Assembly: GCA_027310305.1 (NCBI GenBank)
Contig: DAIDBD010000053.1
Span: 96,848-160,847 of the forward strand
DNA length: 64,000 nucleotides
Reading direction: 5' to 3'
Origin: Herminiimonas sp.
GTDB taxonomy: Bacteria > Pseudomonadota > Gammaproteobacteria > Burkholderiales > Burkholderiaceae_D
Positions 44,884 to 54,937 of the stretch are shown piece after piece. Each line of letters starts with the position of its first letter. The first letter of the stretch is position 1. The position numbers were made by a program, and so were the translations under genes. Under the pieces are notes generated by a model. It was given only the letters and a program-made list of their open reading frames with translations. It ran no database searches and was not told the origin of the DNA.

Positions 44884-45050
44884 GATTGATACGCTAGTAA
44901 GGGAGCTCAATTATGTCCATTTTTTCATGATGAACGGGCATGGCAGCAATTAATAAGCTTAATCCGGTTAGAGCGCATCAACCAGCGGCTGTTCCCGGCT
45001 ATTCCATTGCTGTAAATAAAAACCAAACTTTCCTGATAGTGCGTAATAGT

Positions 45051-45827
45051 TCAAACCCAGCCGCCATCGACAATGAATTCCTGCGCGGTGCACATCGAAC
45101 TCTCGTCGGAAGCCAGGAACAACACCATTCTCGCAATATGCCAGGGCAACACGCGGCCCTTCAGGCATTGGCTGCTGTCAATTAATTTTTCAGCGTCTTC
45201 ATCGACCCATAACGCGATCTGGCGCTCGGTCATCACCCAGCCGGGCGTGACGGTATTGACGCGAATGTTGTAAGGCCCCAGGTCTCTCGCCAAGCCCCGC
45301 GTCAGGCCGCTGACCGCCGCCTTGGCCGTCGTATAAACCGGATAGCCGCCGCCGGCCATATGCCAACTGGTGGAACCGATGTTGATGATCGAACCGCCGC
45401 CGTTTTTTTTCATGCCGCCAAGCACCGACTGGCAGGTGAAAAACATCGGGCGCTGATTGATCGCAATGCGATCGTCCCAATAGGCCGGCGTCACGTCCTC
45501 CGGTTTATGGCGATCGTCGTTGCCGGCATTATTGACCAGCACATCGAAATCGCCCGACTGTTCCGCCAGTTCTTGCATGATGGTTTGCAGCGCGGGAATA
45601 TCGCGGATGTCGCAGCGCCGGAACACCGGCTTGATAAACCCTTGCGCAGCCAGGCGTTCGCACAGCGCCAGGCTTGGCTCCACCGCGATATCGACAAACG
45701 CCACTTTCGCGCCCTGCTCCGCGAAGGCGCTGACGAGACCTTCGCCGATGCCGGAGCCGCCGCCGGTGATAAAGACGCGCTTATCTTGCAAACTGCCGTA
45801 TTTTGTCACTCCATTGTCTGATGCCAT
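45051..45827 (-). CDS. SDR sugar dehydrogenase (probable aldose 1-dehydrogenase)
   Basis: A 258-residue classical SDR. TGGGSGIGEGLVSAFAEQGAKVAFVDI (NAD motif), RRCDIRDIPALQ, LVNNAGNDDRHKPEDVTPAYWDDRI, the active site in GSTSWHMAGGGYPVYTTAKAA (Ser, Tyr and Lys as YTTAK), and PGWVMTERQIALWVDEDAEKL, ending DGGWV. The DDRH after NNAGN and the WV end are known from D-galactose/L-arabinose/L-fucose dehydrogenases of this type. CAGGAG lies 6 bp before the ATG. Divergent from the dehydratase gene (91 bp); context supports oxidation of a sugar to its lactone. Confidence 0.88.
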   Translation of the reverse strand: MASDNGVTKYGSLQDKRVFITGGGSGIGEGLVSAFAEQGAKVAFVDIAVEPSLALCERLAAQGFIKPVFRRCDIRDIPALQTIMQELAEQSGDFDVLVNNAGNDDRHKPEDVTPAYWDDRIAINQRPMFFTCQSVLGGMKKNGGGSIINIGSTSWHMAGGGYPVYTTAKAAVSGLTRGLARDLGPYNIRVNTVTPGWVMTERQIALWVDEDAEKLIDSSQCLKGRVLPWHIARMVLFLASDESSMCTAQEFIVDGGWV

Positions 45828-45918
45828 GCTTTTCTCCTGAACTTTCGATGGTGCGGCCACTCAATAAATCAGCAAGCAGCAACATCGATCGCTCACTGGA
45901 ATTTGCCCTGAACAGCTT

Positions 45919-47640
45919 ATGACACCAAAAAACCCGAAACGTCGCAGCCAGGCGTGGTTCGGCAAACAAGACCGCGATGGCTTCGTCCATCGTAGCTGGA
46001 CAAAGAAGGACGGCTATCCGGATGATTCGTTCGACGGGCGCCCGGTCATCGGCATCTGCAACACCTGGTCCGAACTGACGCCTTGCAACAGCCATTTCCG
46101 CGAACTGGCCGAATTCGTCAAGCGTGGCGTGCTGGAAGCCGGCGGCTTGCCGCTTGAGTTTCCCGTGATGTCGCTCGGCGAAACCCAATTAAGGCCAACC
46201 GCGATGCTGTTTCGCAACCTGGCCAGCATGGATGTCGAAGAATCGATCCGCGGCAATCCGATCGACGGCGTGGTGCTGCTGATGGGCTGCGACAAGACCA
46301 CGCCGGCGCTGATGATGGGCGCGGCCAGTTGCGGTCTGCCGACCATCGGTTTATCCGGCGGTCCGATGCTCAACGGCAAATTTCGCGGCAAGGATATCGG
46401 TTCCGGCACCGGCGTCTGGATGATGTCGGAAATGGTGCGCGCCGGGCAGATGAGCCAGCAAGAATTTACCGATGCCGAGTCGTGCATGAACCGCTCCAGG
46501 GGCCATTGCATGACGATGGGCACTGCCTCGACGATGGCCGGCATGGTCGAGGCGATGGGCATGTCGCTGCCTGAAAATGCGGCGATACCTGCCTCCGACA
46601 CGCGCCGCAACCGGCTCGCGCAACTGACCGGGCGGCGCATCGTGCAAATGGTGGAAGAAGATCTGGGAATGGCAAAAATCATGACGCGCGCGGCGTTCGA
46701 GAATGCGATTCGCGTCAATGCGGCGATCGGCGGTTCCACCAACGCGGTGATTCATTTGCTGGCAATGGCCGGCCGCATGGGAGTCGAACTGTCGCTGGAG
46801 GATTGGGATCGTCTCGGCAGCCATCTGCCCTGCCTGGTCAATCTGCAGCCGTCGGGGCAGTATCTGATGGAGGATTTTTATTATGCCGGCGGCCTGCCTG
46901 CCGTGATGCGCGAGATCGCGCCGTTGCTGCATCTCGATGCGCTGACCGTCAATGGCAAAACGCTCGGCGAAAACATCCGGGAAGCGCCCTGCTACAACCG
47001 CGACGTGATCAAAACCACGGAAGAACCGTTCAAGGAGCATGCCGGCATCGCGGTACTGAAAGGCAATCTGGCACCGGACGGCGCCGTCATCAAGCCGTCG
47101 GCGGCATCGCCGCATTTGCTGCGGCACCGCGGCCGGGCCGTCGTCTTTGAAAACATCGAGGATTTTCACGGCAGGATCGATGATGATGATCTGGACATTG
47201 ACGAGCATTGCGTGATGGTGCTGAAGAATTGCGGCCCGTGCGGTTATCCGGGCATGGCCGAAGTCGGCAACATGCCGCTGCCGCGCAAGGTGCTGCTGAA
47301 AGGCGTCACCGACATGGTGCGCATTTCCGACGCCCGCATGAGCGGTACCGCTTACGGCACGGTCGTGTTGCATACCTCGCCCGAAGCATCGATCGGCGGA
47401 CCGCTGGCGCTGGTGCAGGACGGCGACATGATCGAACTGGATGTGAAAGAGCGGCGCTTGCATCTGGATGTGGCCGATGATGAATTGCGGCGCCGCAAAG
47501 CGCAGTGGGTAGCGCCTGAACCGCCCGCGCGCGGCTACGCAAGGTTATATGTCAATCATGTGCAGCAAGCGCATCTCGGCGCCGACCTGGATTTTCTGGT
47601 CGGCGGCAGCGGTGCAAATGTTCCACGCGAGTCGCATTGA
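45919..47640 (+). CDS. IlvD/Edd-family sugar-acid dehydratase (arabinonate/galactonate type)
   Basis: A 573-residue [2Fe-2S] dehydratase. The start RRSQAWFGKQDRDGFVHRSWTK identifies the L-arabinonate/D-xylonate/galactonate branch, not IlvD proper. Probable cluster ligands are C56 (SELTPCNSHF), C124 (LLMGCDKTTPALM) and C197 (RSRGHCMTMGTASTM). Further landmarks are GGSTNAVIHLLAMAGR and LKNCGPCGYPGMAEVGNMPLP, then VRISDARMSGTAYGTVVLH. It turns a sugar acid into the 2-keto-3-deoxy acid. It leads a rightward group with the SMP-30 lactonase and an aldose epimerase. With dgoK and dgoA here, galactonate is the likely substrate; arabinonate is possible too. Confidence 0.92.
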   Translation: MTPKNPKRRSQAWFGKQDRDGFVHRSWTKKDGYPDDSFDGRPVIGICNTWSELTPCNSHFRELAEFVKRGVLEAGGLPLEFPVMSLGETQLRPTAMLFRNLASMDVEESIRGNPIDGVVLLMGCDKTTPALMMGAASCGLPTIGLSGGPMLNGKFRGKDIGSGTGVWMMSEMVRAGQMSQQEFTDAESCMNRSRGHCMTMGTASTMAGMVEAMGMSLPENAAIPASDTRRNRLAQLTGRRIVQMVEEDLGMAKIMTRAAFENAIRVNAAIGGSTNAVIHLLAMAGRMGVELSLEDWDRLGSHLPCLVNLQPSGQYLMEDFYYAGGLPAVMREIAPLLHLDALTVNGKTLGENIREAPCYNRDVIKTTEEPFKEHAGIAVLKGNLAPDGAVIKPSAASPHLLRHRGRAVVFENIEDFHGRIDDDDLDIDEHCVMVLKNCGPCGYPGMAEVGNMPLPRKVLLKGVTDMVRISDARMSGTAYGTVVLHTSPEASIGGPLALVQDGDMIELDVKERRLHLDVADDELRRRKAQWVAPEPPARGYARLYVNHVQQAHLGADLDFLVGGSGANVPRESH

Positions 47641-47653
47641 AGAGGCAACATTG

Positions 47654-48532
47654 ATGAATACACCTCAATGCGTCTGGAACGCAGGCGCCGCGTTAGGCGA
47701 AGGACCGCTCTGGTCGGCAAGGCAACAGGCGTTGTACTGGGTCGATATCCTGAATCATCGGCTGCACCGCTATGCGCCTGACCAGCAACAGCAGCAACGA
47801 AGCTGGCAATTCGACCAGGAAATCAGCGCGGTGGCCGAGCGCGCCGATCATGCGGGATTGATCGTCACGTTGCGCCACGGCTTCGCATTTTTCGATCCTG
47901 AAACGGGGGCGCTGACGCCACTGGCGGCGCCTGAAGCCGATTTGCCGGGCAATCGTTTCAACGACGGCAAGTGCGATCGGCGCGGACGCTTCTGGGCCGG
48001 CACGATGGATTTCAGCGGCAAGCAGGCAACCGGCTCGCTGTACCGGCTGTCCTCCGATCTGCGCTGTGCAAAGATGGATTCCGGCTACCCGGTTACCAAC
48101 GGTCCCGCATGGTCGTCCGATCAGAAAATCATGTATCACAACGATAGCGTCAATGGCTGCGTCTATGCGTTTGATTACGACCTGGAGAACGGCGACATCG
48201 GCAACAAGCGGCTGTTTCTTCAGTTCGCCGGCGAAGACGGCTCGCCCGACGGCATGACGACCGATGCGGAGGGCGGCTTGTGGATCGCGCACTGGGGTGC
48301 AAGCAAGCTGACGCGGCACGACGCCGGCGGCAGCGTGCTGCAAACCATTTCCTTGCCGTGCAGCCAGGTCACCAGTTGCGCATTCGGCGGCCCCGATCTG
48401 CGCACCTTGTACATTACCTCCGCCGCCGACGGATTGACGCCACAGCAACTTGAACGGGAACCGTTGGCCGGCGGCCTGTTTGCGGTCGAGATGCCGATTG
48501 CCGGTGTCGCCGCCGACGTTTTCAACGGCTGA
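47654..48532 (+). CDS. SMP-30/gluconolactonase-family sugar lactonase
   Basis: A 292-residue beta-propeller lactonase. Metal-site stretches are GAALGEGPLWSARQQALYWVDILNHRLHRY, LPGNRFNDGKCDRRGRFWAGTMDF, VTNGPAWSSDQKIMYHNDS and GSPDGMTTDAEGGLWIAHWG. It hydrolyses the lactone made by the sugar dehydrogenase. GAGG is ~9 bp before the ATG, 14 bp after the dehydratase stop. A longer frame upstream overlaps the dehydratase and is not used. Probably co-transcribed with the dehydratase. Confidence 0.92.
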   Translation: MNTPQCVWNAGAALGEGPLWSARQQALYWVDILNHRLHRYAPDQQQQQRSWQFDQEISAVAERADHAGLIVTLRHGFAFFDPETGALTPLAAPEADLPGNRFNDGKCDRRGRFWAGTMDFSGKQATGSLYRLSSDLRCAKMDSGYPVTNGPAWSSDQKIMYHNDSVNGCVYAFDYDLENGDIGNKRLFLQFAGEDGSPDGMTTDAEGGLWIAHWGASKLTRHDAGGSVLQTISLPCSQVTSCAFGGPDLRTLYITSAADGLTPQQLEREPLAGGLFAVEMPIAGVAADVFNG

Positions 48533-48577
48533 TGGCGGGGCTGGCCGCTGCACTACCGTATTGATGAACAAGCTTGC

Positions 48578-49448
48578 ATGACAACCGAAACCGTAACGCT
48601 GGAAAGCGACAGACAGCGCCTGCAACTGGTGCCGCAACTGGGCGGCGGCATCGCCGTCTGGGACTGGCGAACGGAACACGGCTGGACGCCCCTGTTCCGC
48701 CCGTGGGATGGCCAATCGGAAGATCGCTATACATTCGCCTGTTTTCCGCTCATTCCATGGTCCAATCGCATTACGCAAGGCGGCTTTGAACATAACGGCG
48801 TTTTTCACCCGATCAACCCGAACCGGACCGGCGAACCTTACCCGATCCATGGCGACGGCTGGCTGCAGTCGTGGGTTGTGGTTGAACATGCGGAAGACAG
48901 CGTCGTGCTGTCATTGGAATCGCATGAATTCGATGGCAATCCCTATGTCTACATCGGCACGCAACGCTTCACGCTGCTGCCTGATGGGCTGGCGATTGAT
49001 TTGAGCGTGACGCATCTGGGCGAGGAATCGCTGCCTTACGGGCTTGGCCTGCATCCGTATTTCATGCGAAACGGCGTCACCAGGCTGCGCGCGAAAGCAT
49101 CCGGCGTCTGGCTGTCCGGGCCCGACCCGATTCCGATAACGCATACCCACAGCTTGCCCCCAACGTGGGATTACAATCAATTCGCGCCGCTGGAAGGGCC
49201 GCTGATCGACAACTGCTTCAGCGGCTGGGACGGCAAATCCGTCATTGAATATCCGGATCGCGGATTATCGATCAGGATGTCGATGGCCGATTGCAACGGC
49301 TACAGCCTGATGTACCGGCCGCCCGGCCTCGATTATTTTTGCCTGGAACCGATCACGCATCCGATCGATGCGTTTCATATGCCGGGACAGCCGGGACTGG
49401 CGCGGTTATCGACCGGTCAAAGTCTGTCGCTGAAGACTACATTCATGA

Positions 49449-49456
<8 letters not shown>
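48578..49456 (+). CDS. aldose 1-epimerase (galactose mutarotase) family
   Basis: A 292-residue mutarotase-like beta-sandwich. Landmarks are LVPQLGGGIAVWDWRT, FPLIPWSNRITQGGFEHNG, EPYPIHGDGWLQSW (catalytic-site His), YGLGLHPYFMRNGVTRL, and DYFCLEPITHPIDAFHMPG near the end with the acidic residue. It interconverts sugar anomers so that the dehydrogenase can act. The ATG is 45 bp after the lactonase stop. Its stop overlaps convergent ldcA by 8 bp. Confidence 0.9.
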
Positions 49457-50913
<1,457 letters not shown>

Positions 50914-51363
50914 TCAGTCGGCTGCGGTGATTTCGGCCCAGCAGTTCGGCGTTTCGTGCAGAACCAGCTTATGCAGCCGCAAACCGGTTCCGTACCGGTC
51001 CCGATAGGCGGCCTTGAGAATATCGAATGCGGTTTGCGCAAGATTTTCTACAGTCGGAATACGGTCGATGACGACGGTCTTGTGTCCCGGAATGCCGGCG
51101 AGAAATTTCCGGACCAGCGTGTCTTTACCATGCACCAGGAAAGCATGATCCCAGACATCGACCAGGTGTTCTTTCGCCAATGCCTTGACATCGGAAAAAT
51201 CCATGATCATGCCGTTGTCGGAACTGCCTTCTTCCTCGATCACGGCACCGACCAGCGTGATTTCCAGCGTATAGCGATGCCCGTGCAGATTGCGGCACTG
51301 GCTCTTGTGGTCGGGAATCCGGTGGCCGGCATCGAATTCAAGTTTACGGGTGATTGTGAGCAT
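50914..51363 (-). CDS. queD: 6-carboxytetrahydropterin synthase
   Basis: A 149-residue enzyme of the queuosine/7-deazaguanine pathway. Zinc ligands H14 (LEFDAGHRI), H27 and H29 (NLHGHRYTLE), and C23 as catalytic base are all present, with DFSDVKALAKEHLVDVWDHAFLV and VPTVENLA-type stretch IPTVENLAQTAFDIL. ATG start at the family-typical place. It lies 19 bp downstream of queE and 9 bp before tadA. QueC, the next enzyme, is not in this window as a housekeeping gene. Confidence 0.94.
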   Translation of the reverse strand: MLTITRKLEFDAGHRIPDHKSQCRNLHGHRYTLEITLVGAVIEEEGSSDNGMIMDFSDVKALAKEHLVDVWDHAFLVHGKDTLVRKFLAGIPGHKTVVIDRIPTVENLAQTAFDILKAAYRDRYGTGLRLHKLVLHETPNCWAEITAAD

Positions 51364-51382
51364 GTCGAATTTGGTTATCGTA

Positions 51383-52018
51383 TTACGGTATCTGTAAAAG
51401 CTTATGCGTCTGCAAGCTCAATTTCCATTTCGGATTGCGCTTGCAAAGTTCGATCGCCAGCCGGGTGTTTTCTTCCAGTGCGGGGCCATCCATCGGCTGC
51501 ACAAAAAAATTGTCGAATGCAAGCGATTCGTATGTTTCCAGCGCTTGTCCCAATTGCGGGATAACCACTTTCAACTCATTTCCCTTTCGGACCCGCAATT
51601 CGGAACCCGTCTTGGGACTCACGCAGATCCAGTCGACACCGGCCGGCACAGGCAACGTGCCATTGGTTTCAATCGCTATTTCGAAACCGCATGCATGCAT
51701 GCTGTCGATCAGTGCCGCATCGAGTTGCAGCAGCGGTTCGCCGCCGGTAAATACGGCATATTTGCTGGCGGTATAAGCAGCCGGCCAAAGGCGGTTGATC
51801 GTCTCGGCAAGCACATCGCTGTCGGCGTACTTTGCACCCAGTTCGCCATCCGTCCCGACGAAGTCGGTATCGCAGAATTTGCAGACCGCCGCCGCACGGT
51901 CGCTTTCGCGGCCCGACCAGAGGTTGCATCCTGAAAAACGGCAAAACACGGCCGGACGCCCCGCATGCGCGCCTTCGCCTTGCAGCGTGTAAAAAATCTC
52001 TTTTATGCTGTAAGCCAA
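51383..52018 (-). CDS. queE: 7-carboxy-7-deazaguanine synthase
   Basis: A 211-residue radical-SAM enzyme making CDG. It has the Burkholderia-type cluster motif CX14CX2C: C31 (FCRFSGC), then C46 and C49 (VCKFC), plus the start MAYSIKEIFYTLQGEGAHAGRPA. GGEPLLQLDAALIDSMHACGFEIAIETNGT follows. Start is TTG: AGGA lies at suitable spacing upstream (AGGAAAACTCC before TTG), and no in-frame ATG gives a better choice. This start deserves note because automated calls may pick a later ATG. Confidence 0.93.
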   Translation of the reverse strand: MAYSIKEIFYTLQGEGAHAGRPAVFCRFSGCNLWSGRESDRAAAVCKFCDTDFVGTDGELGAKYADSDVLAETINRLWPAAYTASKYAVFTGGEPLLQLDAALIDSMHACGFEIAIETNGTLPVPAGVDWICVSPKTGSELRVRKGNELKVVIPQLGQALETYESLAFDNFFVQPMDGPALEENTRLAIELCKRNPKWKLSLQTHKLLQIP

Positions 52019-52264
52019 GGAGTTTTCCTGCTCAATGAAAAAAATGGGTGCAGCCGGTTGATTGCCGGATTACATTATTTGATATCAGATGCATGCCGCC
52101 GCGGAGCCGTCATTCGGTATGAAATTGACGGCATTGTCGCATTTATCGACGTTCCAGTCATGCGCCGGCGAATCGATTGTCCGCCTGCCGGCACGACTTG
52201 CGTTGACTGTAATGCCCAGGAAGCACCCCAGCCATGCCAAAGGCGGTATTGGTTCGGATTTGGA

Positions 52265-54910
52265 TTATTCGAAAATCTCGTCCACCTTGTCCGCTGTTTC
52301 CAGCAGCGAAGTCACCGCTCTTTCAAACAGAGGCGCCGCTTCAATGAAACGGGCGCGGCTATTCGCCAGGAGCCTGCGGAAAAGTCCGACGCTGATCGTC
52401 GTGGGGAAATTATTCCCTTCGACGCTTAGAATCATGTTTGTAGCGCTGGTATTCATCCAGTTAAGCATGGCCCTGCGCGGTGCGCCGTCGACATTGATTT
52501 CGACCGGCACCCCAACCCGCAGGCGGTTCAAAACGCTTTCGGTGCCTGTGAAATCAGTTTCGTTGATGTCCGGTGTTTCAGTGCCAAATTGCCCGGCATC
52601 CTGATTCTCCAGATCTCTGCCGAACTCAAGAACAGTCTCGATCTGATCCAGCCGCACTTCCATCTCTTCAACTGCATCGCTGATAAATGTCCGATCAAAC
52701 CGGGCTGCACCCTCATCAACGGATTCTTCAGATGCGGGATTATCGATAAAACTATGAAATTGCCTGCGCAGGGCGGATAAGGAAAAATATTCCTGGTTGT
52801 CGCCGACTGCCTTGATGGCACGCGTATGGCTTTCTATCAACCAGCTGAGAAATGCCTGCTTCTCGGCATATTTCACCGAGCTTAATCCGGCTTTCAGGTC
52901 AAACAGCATTTGCGGCAAATGTGACAACAGCCGCGCGCGCTCTCTTTCGCTTCTTTTTTCCAGGATGCTCCAAACCAGTTCAGGAACCAGGCGCCGATAG
53001 CGGGTCGCAAGCTCCGCATCCGCATGCTCCGCCTTTTCAATCGTGCGCAGCCAGGTAGTTTCAATAAAATTCTGCAGATAAGGATCTGTCTTTACTGTTA
53101 AAAAAATCTCTTTGAGCTTCGCCAGGCTGCGCGCGAAATAGATGCTTCGCTTTTCCGCTTCTTCCATCGCTTCGACGGCACGCTCGACATTGGCATTGCT
53201 GAAACGGAAATTCTGACTGATGAATGTTTCGAATTCTTCGAGCAATTTGGAAATCAGAACGATGCTGTCGGATTCATCCGCAAGCAAGGCTTCAACGATC
53301 CGGTGTATTTCTGCGGTAAACCGGGCGGTGAATAAATCTTCAGGCCTCAGGCCGAGCGAGATGGTGCCAATGCGGTTGATAAGCTTGCGCGCGGGATGAT
53401 CTTTTTGCGTCAGTAGCCGCGGATCGAACAAAGCCACTTTCAGCAAAAGGAATTGGAGCCTTCCGAGCTGCGCGCGCACTTCTGCCGGAACCTGGGGATC
53501 GCGCAGTATGAATTCGAAAATCATGCCAACCACGTCGATCGTCATCATTTCATTGGCGTCGCTTGCCCTGCTGACCAGGCTGGACCGGCCTTCGAGAATA
53601 AGGTTACGGACTTCGCCGTCCTCTCCCATTACATCTTCCAGCCTGGTGGTTTTCGCCTTTTTCAAAAAGTGATATACCGAACTCTCGGCCATGATCCGAG
53701 ACGTTCCGGACGGGAAAATAATGGATTCGTCCGGCCCTGCCGGCTTAACCGCTGCATCCGATCCTCTTTCCGCGAAAAATCGCTGCAAAGCGACGCCGAC
53801 TACCTGCTTTCCCGATATCCACCCTTTAGCCAGCCCCGTGTCCGGAATAGGCGATTCGACAGGAAATTCGTCGCCGCCTGAATCCGGCTGTTCCAGATTG
53901 CGCCGCTGGATGGGTGCCGAGCCGCCAGCCGGGTGGATTTCCGAGCGGCCGTCGTGATCTGATTCTCGTGCATCGAGATGATTCGATTTGACGGATTTGC
54001 CGGACGGATTTTGATCTGGTGTCGTTTTTCTGCGAACCATTCGCAGGAGCTGGTCGACTTTCCGCATTGGCGTGCTGCGAGGTTCGGCCGACGAAGCGCC
54101 GGAATCGCGAACATTGCCGATTGTTCCGCCCTTCACGGCGTCGCCATTTGTCGCGGGCGGACTCCCATCGCGGTCGGCCTCGTTTTTCGGAGAGTTTGGA
54201 TCGCTGCTCTGGCCGCCCTTGTCGGAAGAATCTCCAGGCAAGACAGAAGATTGATCGCTTGACGGCACCTTCTCCGTCGCGGGCAATGTGGCGGCAACGC
54301 CATTCTTTTCAAAAAAAATGTTCAATGCTCTATATATGTCGGCCACGCCGTCCAGAAGGCCGGCGGCCAGCTGCTCAACCAGGGCCAGCGCCACATCGGA
54401 TGGCAACGCGGCACTGTTGATCGATGCGGAGATGCAGCGGGAAAAAAGGTAGGGACGAAAAGGATTTTCTCTTTCCTTCACTATATTTTGCTTGAAGAGG
54501 GCGGCGATGCGAAGATTCAGGTCGCGTATATCGGCCCCCGATTTGTTATGGAACAGGCTTGTTATCTTGTGCAGCCGGATTTCATCTTCTATGATCGATG
54601 ACTCGACAAGCAGCCAGGTGTCGGTGGAAGCGGCTTGCGCAATTGATGGGCGCTGCGGATTGTAGGCAGTTTGCATGCTGCGAGCCAGCAGATCCTCCAG
54701 GCTGGTTTCCAGATGGTGCTTGAGCATGAATTCGTGATTGGCCAAAGCCGCATAGGCATCAAGGAACAGGCGATGCTCCGCGAAATTGGTTGTCTTGTAA
54801 GCCATGGCGAAGAGCTTGTCGGCGCTTAGCTTCATCACATTTGGCAGCAACAGCGCGAATAGCCTAAGACATTCAGCCTTGGCGCCAAGTAAAATATCCT
54901 GTCGGTTCAT
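52265..54910 (-). CDS. DUF1631-family protein
   Basis: An 881-residue protein of the DUF1631 family found in beta- and gammaproteobacteria. The N-terminal ~200 residues are helical (ILLGAKAECLRLFALLLPNVM, FAMAYKTTNFAEHRLFLDAYAAL). Residues ~205-330 form a low-complexity Ser/Pro/Asp linker. The C-terminal ~450 residues are helical with the typical VVGMIFEFILRDPQVPAEVRAQLGRLQFLLLKVALFDPRLLTQKDHPARKLINRI, ending in a small beta region (VGVPVEINVDGAPRRAMLNWMN). Function unknown; no catalytic motif seen. The ATG is 5 codons after an in-frame TTG that is equal in signal. It follows the second GGDEF-EAL gene by 27 bp, so may be co-expressed with c-di-GMP signalling. Confidence 0.88.
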   Translation of the reverse strand: MNRQDILLGAKAECLRLFALLLPNVMKLSADKLFAMAYKTTNFAEHRLFLDAYAALANHEFMLKHHLETSLEDLLARSMQTAYNPQRPSIAQAASTDTWLLVESSIIEDEIRLHKITSLFHNKSGADIRDLNLRIAALFKQNIVKERENPFRPYLFSRCISASINSAALPSDVALALVEQLAAGLLDGVADIYRALNIFFEKNGVAATLPATEKVPSSDQSSVLPGDSSDKGGQSSDPNSPKNEADRDGSPPATNGDAVKGGTIGNVRDSGASSAEPRSTPMRKVDQLLRMVRRKTTPDQNPSGKSVKSNHLDARESDHDGRSEIHPAGGSAPIQRRNLEQPDSGGDEFPVESPIPDTGLAKGWISGKQVVGVALQRFFAERGSDAAVKPAGPDESIIFPSGTSRIMAESSVYHFLKKAKTTRLEDVMGEDGEVRNLILEGRSSLVSRASDANEMMTIDVVGMIFEFILRDPQVPAEVRAQLGRLQFLLLKVALFDPRLLTQKDHPARKLINRIGTISLGLRPEDLFTARFTAEIHRIVEALLADESDSIVLISKLLEEFETFISQNFRFSNANVERAVEAMEEAEKRSIYFARSLAKLKEIFLTVKTDPYLQNFIETTWLRTIEKAEHADAELATRYRRLVPELVWSILEKRSERERARLLSHLPQMLFDLKAGLSSVKYAEKQAFLSWLIESHTRAIKAVGDNQEYFSLSALRRQFHSFIDNPASEESVDEGAARFDRTFISDAVEEMEVRLDQIETVLEFGRDLENQDAGQFGTETPDINETDFTGTESVLNRLRVGVPVEINVDGAPRRAMLNWMNTSATNMILSVEGNNFPTTISVGLFRRLLANSRARFIEAAPLFERAVTSLLETADKVDEIFE

Positions 54911-54937
54911 AAAAATCGCGCTCAAGTTAATCCGGAA

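Noticed and set aside
46351..47463. Leftward 370-codon open frame
   Set aside because: Antisense to the IlvD/Edd dehydratase gene, whose cluster ligands are intact.
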